From contig CM066919.1 of assembly GCA_033964015.1 (NCBI GenBank), positions 26,618,204 through 26,682,203 on the forward strand: a stretch of DNA of 64,000 nt, written 5' to 3'. The notes beneath the pieces were generated by a model, which worked only from the letters and a program-made list of their open reading frames with translations, was not told the DNA's origin and ran no database searches. This DNA is from Scolanthus callimorphus (Eukaryota; Cnidaria; Anthozoa; Actiniaria; Edwardsiidae). Position numbers and translations under genes: made by a program. Numbering within the stretch: position 1 is the stretch's first letter; the number at the start of each line of letters is the position of its first letter. Of this stretch, positions 1 to 12,791 are shown piece by piece.

Positions 1-2587
1 AAACGATCACATAACAGACGATAATATTATATAGATGCTATAAAGATAATGCAGTCAGTCATTTAAAGAGAAAATTCTTGAAGCTTGAGCATAGACTTAA
101 AAGTTGAAAACGTGTGTTCGCCTCTCAAGCGTTCCGGTAGGGAGTTCCATTGTAATAAGGGGGGTTCCGTTTGTTCTTCACTCCTAAGACTCACCCCCCC
201 CCCCCCTGGATCCGCCACTTGGAGTTATCAAATTAGTACATGTATTTGTATTTGTACCTTAATGGTTATTTTTTCTTTAGCAGCATCAGGATTTCCGTCT
301 TACGTGGTAACTCGTAGTTTCTTGCATTATTCTGAAAATAGATATACAATATACATTAAAAGTGTTCTGTTCTAAAGGAACAGATAAAGTAGAAAGCAGG
401 TTTTTCGAAGTAACGCAGAAAGAGACATGAAGACGGAGTAAATGGGAATAGAAAAAAGGGAGTTGTCTTCCCTTTTTTTCTTGCTGGCTTCCCTTTCTTA
501 TTCCTTCTCCTTTATGCTTGCTATGCCGGCCCCATCTAGTAGCCCTTGTCAGATTGTAGACTATTTCAATAGCCTGCTTGCGGGCGAGGCGACGAGAAAC
601 CAGATACCCCTAACACTCTTTAAGGGTCCATCATCAACCGACAGCCTTTGCGGTCTATTAGCCAATCAGAGCACCCGAAAAACAATCGATTAATTTGAAA
701 ACAAAAGAAAACGGGGCGCAAGGACTGCCGGTTGACGGTGGGCCTTTCTGGCCTGTTCATTCACTGCTCGCTTGTTAATGTTCGTTTTCTCGTATATAAC
801 AGTATTGTGCCAAACTTAAAGATAACAGCATTTTAGGATAATGAAAAACAGACTCTAAGAATATAGACCGATATTATTCTGCGCAATGTTTCTGTTTTTC
901 ATTATCTTCTTAAATGCCAGAGATTAAAAATTTATATATTTGCTTTTCTGGCTATGTATTTATTTAAAAATAATTTTACATCTTGTAAACAAATCAAATG
1001 TATTATTCAATCTTCGATGCTTTCTCTGGAGAAGAAGCAATGATATACTAATAAAATATGAAACTATTTGCCAACTTGCTCTGTTTTACTTCAAGTCTCG
1101 TTTTTAACTCGTGGCTAGTTGCGTAGCAACAGCCAAAGAGTTATCGTGGTGACTCGATGTCACTCACTCGCTCACTCACTCCTACGTTAGCACGATATTA
1201 GCATAATTTATGCTGAAGTCATCCATCCAACGGGACTCTCGAGTTGCGGGACCATACGAGCTATCTGCGGGACATGGCGTGACTAAAACCCAACCGAACT
1301 TCTTGTTACCTTTATACCTTCGCCAACGTATATATAGGTCTCATGGCCACTAAATTTCTCCATGTGGGGTGTTACCTTTCTTTGCAGAAAACTGATTTGT
1401 TTCAAATCGATACTTTTTTTAGTCATCTTAAAACCTTCACTGTGTGAGGATTTTGATCCGCGCAAACCCAGTTGCAGGTGGTTACAAAACGTGGGAAAAT
1501 GAAAAATACACTACCAATGACGTCATTAGCGCATGCGCAAAGATCTAATTGTTTTAAAACGCTATTGTCTAGTTATTTTAAAACCTACATTTAACGAGGA
1601 CCTTCCAGTGAAGCAAAGCCAACGTACCTAGTGCAGGGTTATGAGTTCAGGGGGGTGTCTAATTCCCATTTCCCCGAAATCCCAGTCCCATTTCAGTGCA
1701 TAATGTCTGCTCACAAAAATAGAAACACCATTTCCCCGCGGCAACTCAACAGCAAGAAGACAATACAACGCGTGGGTCTCCTGCTTGGGTCACCAATTCG
1801 TGGTAAAAACAAGGACTAACGACCGACCTGCTCCCCCTGCCTAAACCCTTCTGCTATACCACAGGGAACCCAAATCTAGCAATATATAGCGGGGGAGATC
1901 TGGGTTCTAGAATGGTACAACTCATCAATGTATTTCGTTCTTTTCGCGGAAATTCGACTGATTAGATGGCTGTTTTCTCGAAATAATAGAAGGAATAACC
2001 AAGTCCACACTCAAAGAACTCAAAAGCGATATTTTCAAGTGGATCTGGTCGTGTTTGCAGTTTCTTCAGTAAAGTTAGAGCAGGAGTGCTTTGAGTTAAT
2101 TACAGCGATGCCGAAACTCTATTGCTTTTCCAATCTTTTGAAAACATTTCAATCTGCACCACGTGGCAGAAGCAAACTCGGGTTATGACGGTGGACTGTT
2201 ATCGCCTATAAAGCTACGGATAGCACTATTTAGAATCCTTGAAATCACACAGAGACAGCAGAACAAAGGTAGGCATGATTCATCGTATTGGATCAGCAAT
2301 TTCGGGCATTTTATGGAGTATTACCATCGGGCATACGAGTTGTGTGTGTCAATAAAAATTCAAACAGATTTAACTGAATACAAGGATCATGAGCTTGGGC
2401 GCCCTGTGATATTATAAAAGGAAAATTACAGTGGCTTGAACATGATTTTTATTTTCTAATGTTGAAAACAATATGTTACTATAATTGTTACTATAATTGC
2501 TGTACTTGTCAAGATATCCTTCTGTCACTCGAAAATAATACTCATATCTTCATACCTCTATTTACATGTAATTCTCTATAAAAATTA
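1..2587. other. Intergenic, no gene recognised
   Basis: Only short open frames with no recognisable protein similarity are present, and many of them lack an ATG. There is a poly-C run near 193-206 and AT-rich sequence around 780-1080. No exon-like pattern (conserved peptide flanked by splice sites) was seen on either strand. Confidence 0.6.
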
Positions 2588-3105
2588 CAGTGTTACCTCT
2601 ATTAAGCAGCCACCTTCGGGACTGAACCAAGTGGCCACTAAATGGAGGTACTTTCAAACTTTGAAAAGTGGCTGCTTAGGGACTGGTCATAAATTAGAGG
2701 TGGAGGGCTGGTGCAAATATGGGAAGTGCCTCTAATTTTCATGCAAGTGAAAAAGGGAGGGTAAAAAAATTTGGTGCAAATGATAAAGGGAGGGTCATTA
2801 TTTTTTATGCAAACATTGTTAGGGTAATACAGGGCCGTAGGCTTATAGGGTCAGGGGGGCCATGCCCCCACATATTTTCCCCAATCAATCCATAAAAACT
2901 CCCAATTTTGCACCAGTCATATCAAAGTTAAATTTAGTTTACTTATATTTAATTGTAAAGTGCTGCTGGATTTATAGTAGAAGCAGCACTATAAAAATAA
3001 CATATTATTATTATTATTAAGCTCCCCCAAACGTGTGGTAATTTCACATGCTGGACTCTAAATTTTCGGCTAATTTTTTGTTGCCACTTAATAGAGGTAC
3101 CACTG
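2588..3105. mobile_element. MITE with TA target site (Tc1/mariner-like)
   Basis: The element starts CAGTGTTACCTCTATTAAG and ends with the near-complement CTTAATAGAGGTACCACTG, flanked on both sides by TA (2586-2587 and 3106-3107). The 518-bp length, terminal inverted repeats, TA duplication and lack of an open frame fit a non-autonomous Tc1/mariner-type element. The interior carries a poorly conserved echo of the terminal repeat near 2630-2700. Confidence 0.75.
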
Positions 3106-4570
3106 TATGTGCACACATACTTACAACCCAAGAATTCTGAAGCCCTCTGTATAGCTAGGTAAATTGTGATATTCCCATAAATAATGTACTACCTATATCC
3201 CAAGAACAGCATTTTTGGGGGCTCCCATAAATCAGACACAAATACTAGGACACAAATAGGTAGACACAAATAGGTAATGGGCACAGGCAGATACCAGAAT
3301 TAGCATAAACATTAGCATAAAAAATTATGCCCAAAGCAACAAAAGCAGAAGGCAACATTGATGTATATCCAGGATTATAACAACAGCAAAATGCTACAAA
3401 AAGCCAAACCAAATTCAAGTCTGATTCACTAACACTGTACTTTGTTGCTCTGCTTTAAATAACACTGCAATGAGAGCTAAACTGTATAATTGCAAATGCC
3501 TGCATAACATGTATGGCTGTTGTTGCAAAACTAAGCAATGATGTACAGTGTTATTGTAATCGCAATATGCTTTAAGGTATACAGTGTGCTTCTGACCCAT
3601 TTTGAAATACTTGACAATAATTTATATGCTACTTTGTTGATCATTCTAATAGAAACAGAAAAAGCATTCACTAGGTAGTTGTAACTCAAGCTAATACATG
3701 TGTCAAATACTGCAACAATGCATTTGTTGACTAAAAAGAAGAGATATGTTTGTATGTCACAAATCCAGGTGACAAAGAACTACAAAAACAGTGTGACATG
3801 TTCCCCCAAAAATACTTAATGGTATTTTTAGGAATATTTAATGGAATTTTTAGGGGCTACATCGTTTTGGTGTCAGTTAGTAGGGGTCGAATTTGTTTTC
3901 TCGTTGAGCACTCTGCCCCAAAATATGGGAGCCTACTAACTTTTCCCCTTTAAGGTGGTTCTGGGGGTATGTCAAAGTCTTTTTAAACGACTAATTTCCA
4001 AAAGTTTTTTTAAAGGAAAACAGCCACGAGTTGGCCTATGGCATGCCTTTGATTACGATGTTGTGTCTGTGACTCGTCCTTATAGTTTACAACTCCAAAT
4101 TGTCAAAAATTGTTCTACCCCTGTGGAAATTCCAGGCTCCTGTACGACCCTGCGGAAACTTCAGGAACCTGAATAATTCAGCAACCCTGAATAATTAATT
4201 TTCGCATTCTCTTATGCCCCTTGTGGAAATTCAAAACGAATACCCTTTTGGAAATTCTGGGGTAAAAAGAAAGGCATTGTGGAAATTTCAGGGTTGATTC
4301 TTGTAGAAATTCCAAGCCACGCGAGAGCAGAATGGAAGAGCCCACCATCGTACCTCGAGTTGATTCTCATGTCCGTATACAATGCTCTCGACCTAGAGCG
4401 TTCATATATGGTACACTAGTGTCGTTCTGTATATCCTCGTTCTATAAGACATGGTAGATACAAATTTATACGGAGGACACTATAGTTTACCATTTCGCTG
4501 ATTTTGAACGATGGGGAATGCGCAGAAAGTTATTTCTCCGACAGCTCTGTATCAAATTCCACGCTTAAAC
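3106..4570. other. Intergenic, no gene recognised
   Basis: No supported exon. Around 3815-3860 there are two copies of a 'ggtatttttagg'-like phrase that resembles the internal repeat of the poly-G element at 34,780-35,189, suggesting an old fragment of that family. Confidence 0.45.
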
Positions 4571-4775
4571 CATTCCTGAACCCAGAGCTCCCTAGCTCGT
4601 AACCTACGGGGGAGGCTCTGGTGACAGCCACTGACGCATGCGCGAGATTACAAATCCACTGGGGAAGACCTTTCAGCGCATGCTCCAACACTCAAAATTA
4701 GCCAATCAGCGACGGCCCTCAAACGGATGTTCCCAGAGCCTCCAGACGAGCCGGGGAGCTCTGGGTACGAGAATG
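4571..4775. mobile_element. MITE of the 'CTCGTACCCAGAGCTCC' family, copy 1
   Basis: A 205-bp inverted-repeat element. The left end reads cattcctgaacccagagctc and the right end gagctctgggtacgagaatg, which are near-complementary. The interior has a GACGCATGCGCGAG motif shared with copies at 45,319-45,537 and about 51,626-51,810. No coding capacity; non-autonomous DNA transposon inferred. Confidence 0.7.
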
Positions 4776-4847
4776 CACCAAAACACCTGATTACTCCTGA
4801 AAATTACCTAAAACTCCCTGGCCGAGTATCCCTCGGAATGGAATAGG

Positions 4848-5225
4848 TTTGAACAAGAGTGGATTACCAAGAGTTTCCATATTTACTATGTACGCCCGAA
4901 TCACAGTCAGAAAAGTGTCTATTTCTAGAACTAGGATTGCCGCGAAAATTCGTCATCCACAGGGTTCCCAGTTTCTAGCCACGCAAACAGTTGTGAGATC
5001 CAGCCTAAAATAAATCCCAGATCAATCGAAAAACCTTTAAAGTCGCAAATATAAGGTAGGATATTCTCTATTTGTTGTGTATTGGGTATACGAGTATTCG
5101 AACCTGAGCATTCGAAACTTTCGCGCGCGAAACTCAATTCTAAAAATAGACACTTTTCTGACTGTGATGTGGACAAATACAGTAGGGAAAGATTCTAACT
5201 CTTGTTAATCCACTCTTGGTTTGAA
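4848..5225. mobile_element. Inverted-repeat element with arms of about 80 bp
   Basis: The left arm (4848-4931) contains 'cacagtcagaaaagtgtcta' and 'gagtggattaccaagag'. The right arm (5138-5225) contains their reverse complements in the same order. The middle of about 200 bp has no gene. A MITE or foldback is inferred; target duplication not resolved. Confidence 0.65.
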
Positions 5226-6947
5226 TCGTTCAATATGAATATCCCTGTTCACTCATAACGAGGAGTAGCAACTCTGGAATTAAAGGGTCTCAAGGACCTC
5301 GACCGGAAAGTGCGTGCCACTTTTTTTGCGACGCCTAATCTGTTTACAAGAGCAGTATACTACAGGCCATTGTACTTGCGCACCAATAGGGCAACACGCG
5401 CACACAATCTTGGAGCAAGGAATACTTGCATATGTACTAGAATTATTATACGTGTTTATTACTACAAAATCCACTACAAGCTATCACTGAAGTAAAGCTA
5501 TCGTTCTTCAATATATTTTTTTATTGAGCGCATGTCCGTCAAGATACGAGCGCACTTCACAGTACGTTTGAATTTGAGCGTAACGAGCAAAAGTGACTGC
5601 TAATTCTCTTGCATTTATCTGTAACTTTACCTCCCGGACAAAAGTTTTAGGTCGGCCCTGGTTGCTACGGCTAGCGTAACAAATAATGGCATATTCAACC
5701 AAATCCTCGAGGAAAGAGTTGTAATTTCAAAATGTCAAGAAATTTCAAAATGTCAAGGCGCCCTTAACAATTAGACTCCCCTTTCTAGAAATGTTTTGTC
5801 TTCTTTAGTTTCCGCTAAAGCAGTGCCATCCATATACTAAAAACTGAGAAAGCCATTTAAAATATTGAGACTCGGCGAAGGGATACTCGAATTTTTTTTT
5901 AGGGCTGTCCCGCAATCTCGTTTTTTGACAAATTAACGTGGATTTCAGAGATTTGTAGGAGAAGTAATCTTTGATCGTCTCGATTTAAGCATTGGTCTCG
6001 GTAGTTTTGAGCATGTACGTTCTCACCCCCTCCCCCCTAGGGATTGTTTTTGACATCCAGTGTGGTCTTGTTGATCCCAGTATTTTATGGCAATGGAAAT
6101 AAATGTCAATAAATGGAGAGAAAATAGTATTTCATTGAGAAGCTGAGAGTACAACACTTGAACTCTGGACATCATTAGAAGAACTCCCCGTCTCTCGGGA
6201 TCCAGTTCAAGGAAAATCAAATCAGACGAGATGACGTGTATGCGCATGCGCAAACGGAAAAATACAAAAGAAACTCATTCTCGTGTCCATATAATGCGTA
6301 CTATTGGATTATGATGAATAAAACAGCAACTTTGATGAGAAAGTGGTCTGCATTACCGTGCAGTACCGTTAGATAAATAATCGACAACCTGTCCCACATG
6401 GACCTCTTACACACTCATCAGACCTTTAAATATGTTGGTGATGCAAAATTAATGTTGATTGTTCACTAACGGTACAAGGGGCGTCCTTATATGGTCTGGT
6501 GGCCGGGCGTTCTCTCACCCATAGGTATCTAGCTACTGGACACTTCAACACCAGGATAGCGACTGTCAGAGCCGAAATCTCTGGCGTGGGCGTAAGAACC
6601 GTACGGTCGCCATACGACGCTTCAGCTCTTTGTCTGGAAGTATGGTCCTTTTTTTCCCAGGCAGATTACGACTCACAAAATGCAGTTCAAAATAATTCCA
6701 CAATGCCATCATATTATCGCAAATAAACCATGCTGACTACCGACACAAAGGAAGATAAACAAACTGACTACTCAAGGGCAGATTTAGCTGCGGCAAACTC
6801 TACAGTCAGATTTCAGGGGTTTTTTGTTGTCGTTTATTGTCATAAATATTAGTGCGCTTCTGTCAGATTTTTCCAAAATCCGCCCCTGGGCCCTTGCTGT
6901 TGTTGAGGCCGAGAGTCACGTGGTACGAGTCACACGTTCTCATGATT

Positions 6948-7055
6948 TTGCGAGGAGAGGTTTCTTTCTGTCGGTCTCTTATCATCTAGCAAAGTTCGCG
7001 TGTCTTGCATTTCGCGTGGTTTGATAAAGACTGAGAGAAAGAAACCTCTACTCGC
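6948..7055. repeat. Short inverted repeat
   Basis: The left arm 'gcgaggagaggtttctttct' (from 6948) is mirrored by 'agaaagaaacctctactcgc' ending at 7055, leaving a loop of about 40 bp. Probably the remnant of a small inverted-repeat transposon. Confidence 0.55.
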
Positions 7056-8017
7056 AGGGTGATTGAGTTAAGGAATTTAAGAAAGAGCTAGACAGACCTA
7101 CGCCATTTCTTTTATCTGACACGTGCGGATGAAAAGACGCGTGTATTTGCTAATTTTAAGAGTGATTTGCCCTAATACTGGCCCGGTACTGGTCAACGAA
7201 AGCTTCCTAGCCCACGTTACCTAGCGACGAGCCTAACTAATATCTATGAGCGAGCTCCCCAGGCAACATAGATACCATCTCGTCAGAGATTTAGGTCAGA
7301 ATTTGCTTTTGTGTGGCGGACAAAAACCGTGTTGATCCCAGCAACACTTTTCATTAAGAGCACACTAAATCCAAACATTCAATACAGGCAACAATGAAAG
7401 ACTAATTCTACTCTTTTATGTGATTATGATAATCATGGCCATGGCACGCGTTACGCATTCAAAATTAGCAAACACACACTACAAGTCAGCTTAAAGCATT
7501 GTTTGCCTGGAAAAAGGCAGCACATTTAACGAACAAAGCTCTAAAGATAGCCTGATGCTCGATAAACTAAGGAAACTAAACAGGAAGTATCGGGTTGAGT
7601 TTTTCAAATCTTCTACTGAATACAAATGGTGCTTTCACTCAAGTCTTTCTTTTTTCAAAGTTTTCCGTCATGCATGTGCCAACAAAATGACTGCTAATTA
7701 TGAGATAAAAAAGTCACACTATATTTGGGTTGAAATGATACTTCTTCTAAAAAGAATTCGAGGAGATTGAAGCTGATTTAAAATTGAAAAAAAGTTCCGC
7801 AACGCTTTCTCGCTGCCTTTACTAAAATTGTCAAGGGATACTAAATACCCCTCACACCGGAGCTTCAACCAGTATGGGTTAAATCCTGATCTCCAAAGAG
7901 GAGACTGTTCCAAGGACAATAGACTACAATGTACAGTGATCATTTAGCTAGTAAGAGTTAAAAACAGTAAGACATTCGAAAAGATGTGGGGCGAAAAAAC
8001 TAAAGAAAAAAACTTGT

Positions 8018-8306
8018 TTACTGCGATTTTCAGAATTCTGCGAACTCCCACTTGACATTTCTGAACGCCAAACTGCGTTTTGGTTTCCGTCAATCAAACC
8101 TTTTAAGTCAAGTCCACGCATGTTTTCTGAGTTTGGATTGCATTTTACAATGCACAATTGTGTTTTGAACCCCTATCAGTTCACAAGATCTATCAAAGCC
8201 TCGCGAAATCACCCAGTGATGTTTACTCGTTTGATTGACGGAAGCCAAACCGCGGTTTGTTGGTCGTTGTTGAGTTCGCAGAATTATGAAAATCGCAGTA
8301 ACTTAA
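8018..8306. repeat. Inverted repeat, MITE-like
   Basis: The left arm at 8018-8105 (contains 'ctgcgattttcagaattctg' and 'ggtttccgtcaatcaaacc') is mirrored at 8225-8306 with several mismatches. The spacer of about 120 bp is non-coding. The divergence of the arms suggests an old insertion. Confidence 0.6.
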
Positions 8307-8831
8307 CATGGTTTTGGTGTGAATAAGAGTACGTTTACTTAGATAGTACAACACAAAGGACCAGCTCAAACACACACAGAAAATAATGCTGTCTGGTAAT
8401 AGTATGCCAGACACATTTGATATAGGGGATGCCTCTTGGGCATCTACGATCCCACTATCGCACAAACAGACCACCTTGACCCTCACTCATTTTTTTTTAG
8501 TCAAACAAAAAACGAAAACCTGAAATATGCCTGGAATGTCTATAATATTGTATGCACAAACCCGTAACATCGTCATCGATCAAAGTTTGCGAAATAATTT
8601 TCAGAACAAGAATTCCGCCTAAAACGCATTGATACCAAGACCATGAAAGTAAAAACAAGGAAAAGCAAACTTGCCAATAAGATTTTTCAATAGAAAATCG
8701 CTTATAAACGGAATAAAACGGACGCAAGTAAGTCCACGAAGGGGTTATGGAGAGTTTGGCCACCGGAAAAGCTCCATAAAAGATTTTCAGAGGAATTTGA
8801 AGTGTCAAGGAAGGAGGCGTAGAAATATGAG

Positions 8832-8940
8832 CGAATTTCACATGACTGTAGTGAAACCAATCGCAATTACACCAATTCTGAACAAAATCTTTAGGAGTGA
8901 TTGCAAAATAATTGCGAAATACTTATCGTGTGAAATGATA
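8832..8940. mobile_element. MITE of the 'TCACATGACTGTAGTGAAACC' family, copy 1
   Basis: About 110 bp closely resembling sequences at 50,647-50,764 and, more diverged, 56,490-56,603. Shared blocks are 'gtgaaaccaatcgc', 'ttacaccaattctgaa' and 'taggagt.attgcaaa'. The ends are inverted copies of one another (TCACATGACTGT / ACAGTCATGTGA, clearest in the second copy), as in a very short MITE. Confidence 0.6.
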
Positions 8941-8989
8941 TACAAAACATGTTGCTCATTTGCCACGTGCTAAAGTGTTCTATAGCAAC

Positions 8990-11062
8990 TTAGTGCAGGA
9001 ATTTGGTGAAAAATTGTTCATTTTGATGGAAAAAGCATGAAATTTGGCAGGGTGATAGAGCGTCCCATGCCGAGCAATTCTGGATGTAGACCCACCTTCG
9101 ATAACGTATACTTCCAGTTTTCTAGCAGTGGAATTAATTATCATTTAAACTAATAAAATGGTGTGTTACCTTTTGAGTTCAGACACGAAATTTTGTATCA
9201 TGACAGAGTATTCAATACCCTAGAATTCTACAATACTTGACACCCCCCTGATCATGTACTTTCAGAGTTCCAAGATGGAATTCATTATCACGTAAAATCA
9301 GTAACAGAGGGCGTTGCCTTCAAGATTCACGCATGTACATTCGTGTAAAAATGGACCATGGTGCAATGGGCAAATTCGCATGTAGACCCACGCCTTAACT
9401 CATGCACTTCCAGTTTTATCGAAGTGGAATTAATTATCCTTTAAACTTAACAAGCTGACGTGTGCCTTTTCTCTTCAGACACGGTATTTTGTATCGTGTC
9501 AGAGTATTAAAATACCTTACAACTCTACAATACGTAACACCCCCCTGATCATGTACTTACAGTGTACGTACCAATATGGATTTTAATAATAACATAAAAT
9601 CAATAACAGAGGTCGTTGCCTTCAAAAATACACGCATGTATATTCACGTTAAGATGGACCATGGGGCAATGGGCAATTTTGCATGTAGACCCACGCCTTG
9701 ACTCGTACACTTCCAGTTTTATCGAAGTGGAATTAATTAGACTTTAAAGCGGTGTTAGGCTTTCGTGTCAGGGTGAAATTCTGTATGTTAAGAGTTTTGC
9801 TATTCATGATCAAGACCCCAGTCATATACTTACAGTATCAGCGGATGGAATAAATCACAGCATGATTGCAGCACAAAAATAGTAACATATAGAGACGCAT
9901 TATATTTTTGTAACAACGCTTGACCAAATAGACTCCACTTTATCGGGTCAAACAAAGACTTCTCTTTCTTGTTAATGCGAGTCTTAAGGAAGTTTTCATA
10001 TGCATCTTTCCCAGTCGACAGAGACAGTTTCATCACTGGCTGTGTCCCTCATGCACGAGGACTATCAAATCGTTGCTGAAATCCATGAAAGGATTACCCA
10101 TTCTCTCTACGGATCTTACCAGCTTAGCATGTCTATTTGGTCAAGCGTTGTTACAAAAATATAATGCGTCTCTATATGTTACTATTTTTGTGCTGCAATC
10201 ATGCATTTTTCATCCCCATGATACTGTAAGTAAATGACGGGGGGTGGGGGGGCTCTTGATCATGAATAGCAAGGTGTTCGAAAGCCTGACACAACTTTTA
10301 AGACTAATAATTCCACTTCGATAAAACTGGAAGTGCATGAGTTAGGGTGTGGGTCTACATGCAAATTTGCCCACTGTACCATGGTCCATTTTCACGTGAA
10401 TCTCCTTGCGTGAATCTTGAAGGCAACGCCATTTGTTACTGATTTTATGTGATTATGAATCCCATCTTGGTGCACTGGAAGTACATGATCAGGGGGTGTC
10501 AAGAATTGTAGAATTGTAGGGTATTGAATACTCTGTCACGATACTAACTTTCGTGTCTGAACTCGAAAGGCAAGCGTCATTTTCTTATAGTTTAAAGGAT
10601 AATTATTTACTACATTTCGATATAACTGGAAGTGTATGAGTTCGGGCGTGGGTCTACATGCGAATTTTCCCATTGTACCATGGTACATTTTCACGTGAAT
10701 TTCCATGCGCGTATCTTGAAGGCAACGCCCTTTGTTACTGATTTTATGTGATAATGAATCCCATCTTGGTACACTGGAAGTACATGATCAGGGGGGTGTC
10801 AAGTATTGTAGAATTGTAGGGTATTGCATAATCTGTCACGATACAAAATTTCGTGTCTGAACTCAAAAGGCAACACGTTATTTTATTTATTTATAGGATA
10901 ATTAATTCCACTGCTATAAAACTGGAAGTATACGTTATCGAGGGTGGGTCTCCATCCAGAATTGCTCAGCATGGGACGCTCAATCATCCTGCCAAGTTTC
11001 ATGCTTTTTCCATCAAAATGAACAATTTACTACTTTTTCTGCACGATATTCCTGCACTAACT
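8990..11062. mobile_element. Foldback element of about 2.1 kb with three repeat units per arm
   Basis: The sequence from about 8990 to 9960 reads again as reverse complement from about 10,125 to 11,062. The outer ends are ttagtgcaggaa and ttcctgcactaa; the inner ends of the arms match at 'acgcttgaccaaatagactc'. Each arm holds three diverged units of about 295 bp marked by 'tgtagacccacgcc' (about 9086, 9381, 9685; mirrored near 10,350, 10,648 and 10,945). The loop of about 165 bp shows no gene. No transposase was found, so it would be non-autonomous; the family is not identified. Confidence 0.75.
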
Positions 11063-11188
11063 GTGTTTGGTGTCATTGATAACACACTGATTCTAAAAAA
11101 TACTACATAAGATAATAACAATGGTTTGGATAACAACCACAACAAACAATGTATGTATATAGATATTATATGTGACATATAACAGTTC

Positions 11189-11365
11189 TTAGTATATACC
11201 AAATCAGTGAATAGTCATTTTCGCGCGCTCTGATTGGTTCCTGAAATAGAACATATCCAGCACTATTTACTATTTTGAGAAAACTCTCAAAATGGCGGCT
11301 CGTTTCGCGCGCGATATTGCATTTTGAACCTTAATCCACCGTATTTTATTCTACTGATTTGGTAT

Positions 11366-11372
<7 letters not shown>
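11189..11372. mobile_element. MITE with perfect 20-bp terminal inverted repeats
   Basis: TTAGTATATACCAAATCAGT (11,189-11,208) and its exact complement ACTGATTTGGTATATACTAA (11,353-11,372) bracket 184 bp that includes CpG-rich 'tttcgcgcgc' blocks. No open frame of note. TTA may be part of the target site rather than the element. Confidence 0.75.
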
Positions 11373-11398
<26 letters not shown>

Positions 11399-11400
11399 CC

Positions 11401-11451
11401 TAGCGGTGGATATATACCTCGACGCTTCACGTCTCGGTATATATCCACCAC
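11401..11451. repeat. Short palindrome
   Basis: 'cggtggatatatacc' and 'ggtatatatccaccac' form a hairpin with a loop of about 18 bp, only 30 bp beyond the neighbouring MITE. Could be a second tiny foldback or a remnant; function unknown. Confidence 0.55.
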
Positions 11452-12552
11452 TAATTACAAAGTTCAATTCCATTCAGAAAATGATTTTGACATGCCGCAA
11501 ATGTTAGGAATTTACTCTAGCTAAAAATGTACTCTATTTTTCGAGAATTTTTTCGGTTTGAATTCGCGATAAAAATGCTGCAGAGCAATTTTACACCTGT
11601 TTGCTACCTTTACAGTTGCAAAAATTAACCGCTAACTACGAACCCACCATCCTTCCACACGTGTTTGCATGAAGGACAAAACCTGTTAACAAATTACGTC
11701 AGAAAATATGAATTTCGTTATTTTTGTGTGTCTATAATCAAATCAAATAATTACCAAGAGGTGTCACGAATACCCAGTAATTTATTTAATTTTTGGGGAT
11801 TAAATTTGAAAAACCAGGCGGACTGTAACGTAACGAGATAATTAATTTAATCTTTCCCGTGACAAAAAGTGCGAAACTTAGTAGCTTGGTGCAAAGCTGT
11901 GAAAATACTTACAAAGCGTGAGCTTGACACCACAACGCGCTATTTTGGCAACTTTTTCATTACCTGAAAAAGTGATTTAGCGTTCACACGTTTTATGACG
12001 GAAAGCTGCTTTTCGTACCTGTTAATTTAAGAAAAAACTGTTGTGGGTTTGCTATGTTAGTGATACTAAATTGCTTAACAGTTTTAATGAGAAGAAATGA
12101 AGTACAAAGATTAAACGTGTTCCAAAAAGGAATCGGAAACAGTCGGTACCTCGTCAGGGATTGAAACTGTTACAGGTTTGAAGAGGAGATAAACAATTGC
12201 CTGTGAAAATTTCATTTCCCTATAAACTTGACAGTTTTTAAAATACACTTACAGTTTTTTAAAGTTAATGAGTTTTAAAGTCTGTACTGTTGGAGAAAAT
12301 TTTTCTCCTCTCAATTCAGTTGTCTTGTGCAAAATCCTGTGAGAGCAAAGCCTTGCTAAAAACAACAACAGAACAAGAGCTTGTTAAATTCATAGTTGGA
12401 AAAGACTGAATCGTTAAAGTAACACTTGTCTGGCGTAAAAGCAAAGCTCTGAAGCTGCGACTGCACTCTCTTTTTATAGAAGAATCAATTTTATTTTATG
12501 GGTCTGCGAATTTGATATAATTCTAAGGACATCGCTATCGCTCCGGCTGAAA

Positions 12553-12791
12553 CACAGGGGACCCAAGCTCATATTTTGTGACTCGGAAATTTATAAGAAA
12601 TTGTTAATAAAAATCCACGAAACTCACCTGGCAGTACGAGGTATTTGTCTTCATTGCCAGGAAGGTGAGGTTAACCGATTTTTTTCAAACTCCACATGGG
12701 CAATGAAGACAAATGCCTCGTACTGCCAGGTGAGTTTCGTGGATTTTTATTAACATTTCGAGTCACAAAATATGAGCTTGGGTCCCCTGTG
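12553..12791. mobile_element. Inverted-repeat element with arms of about 100 bp
   Basis: The left arm (12,553-12,658) starts cacaggggacccaagctc; the right arm (12,699-12,791) ends gagcttgggtcccctgtg. Within the arms, 'aaaatccacgaaactcacct' is mirrored almost perfectly. Loop about 40 bp. The high arm identity implies a recent foldback or MITE, or gene conversion between the arms. Confidence 0.7.
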
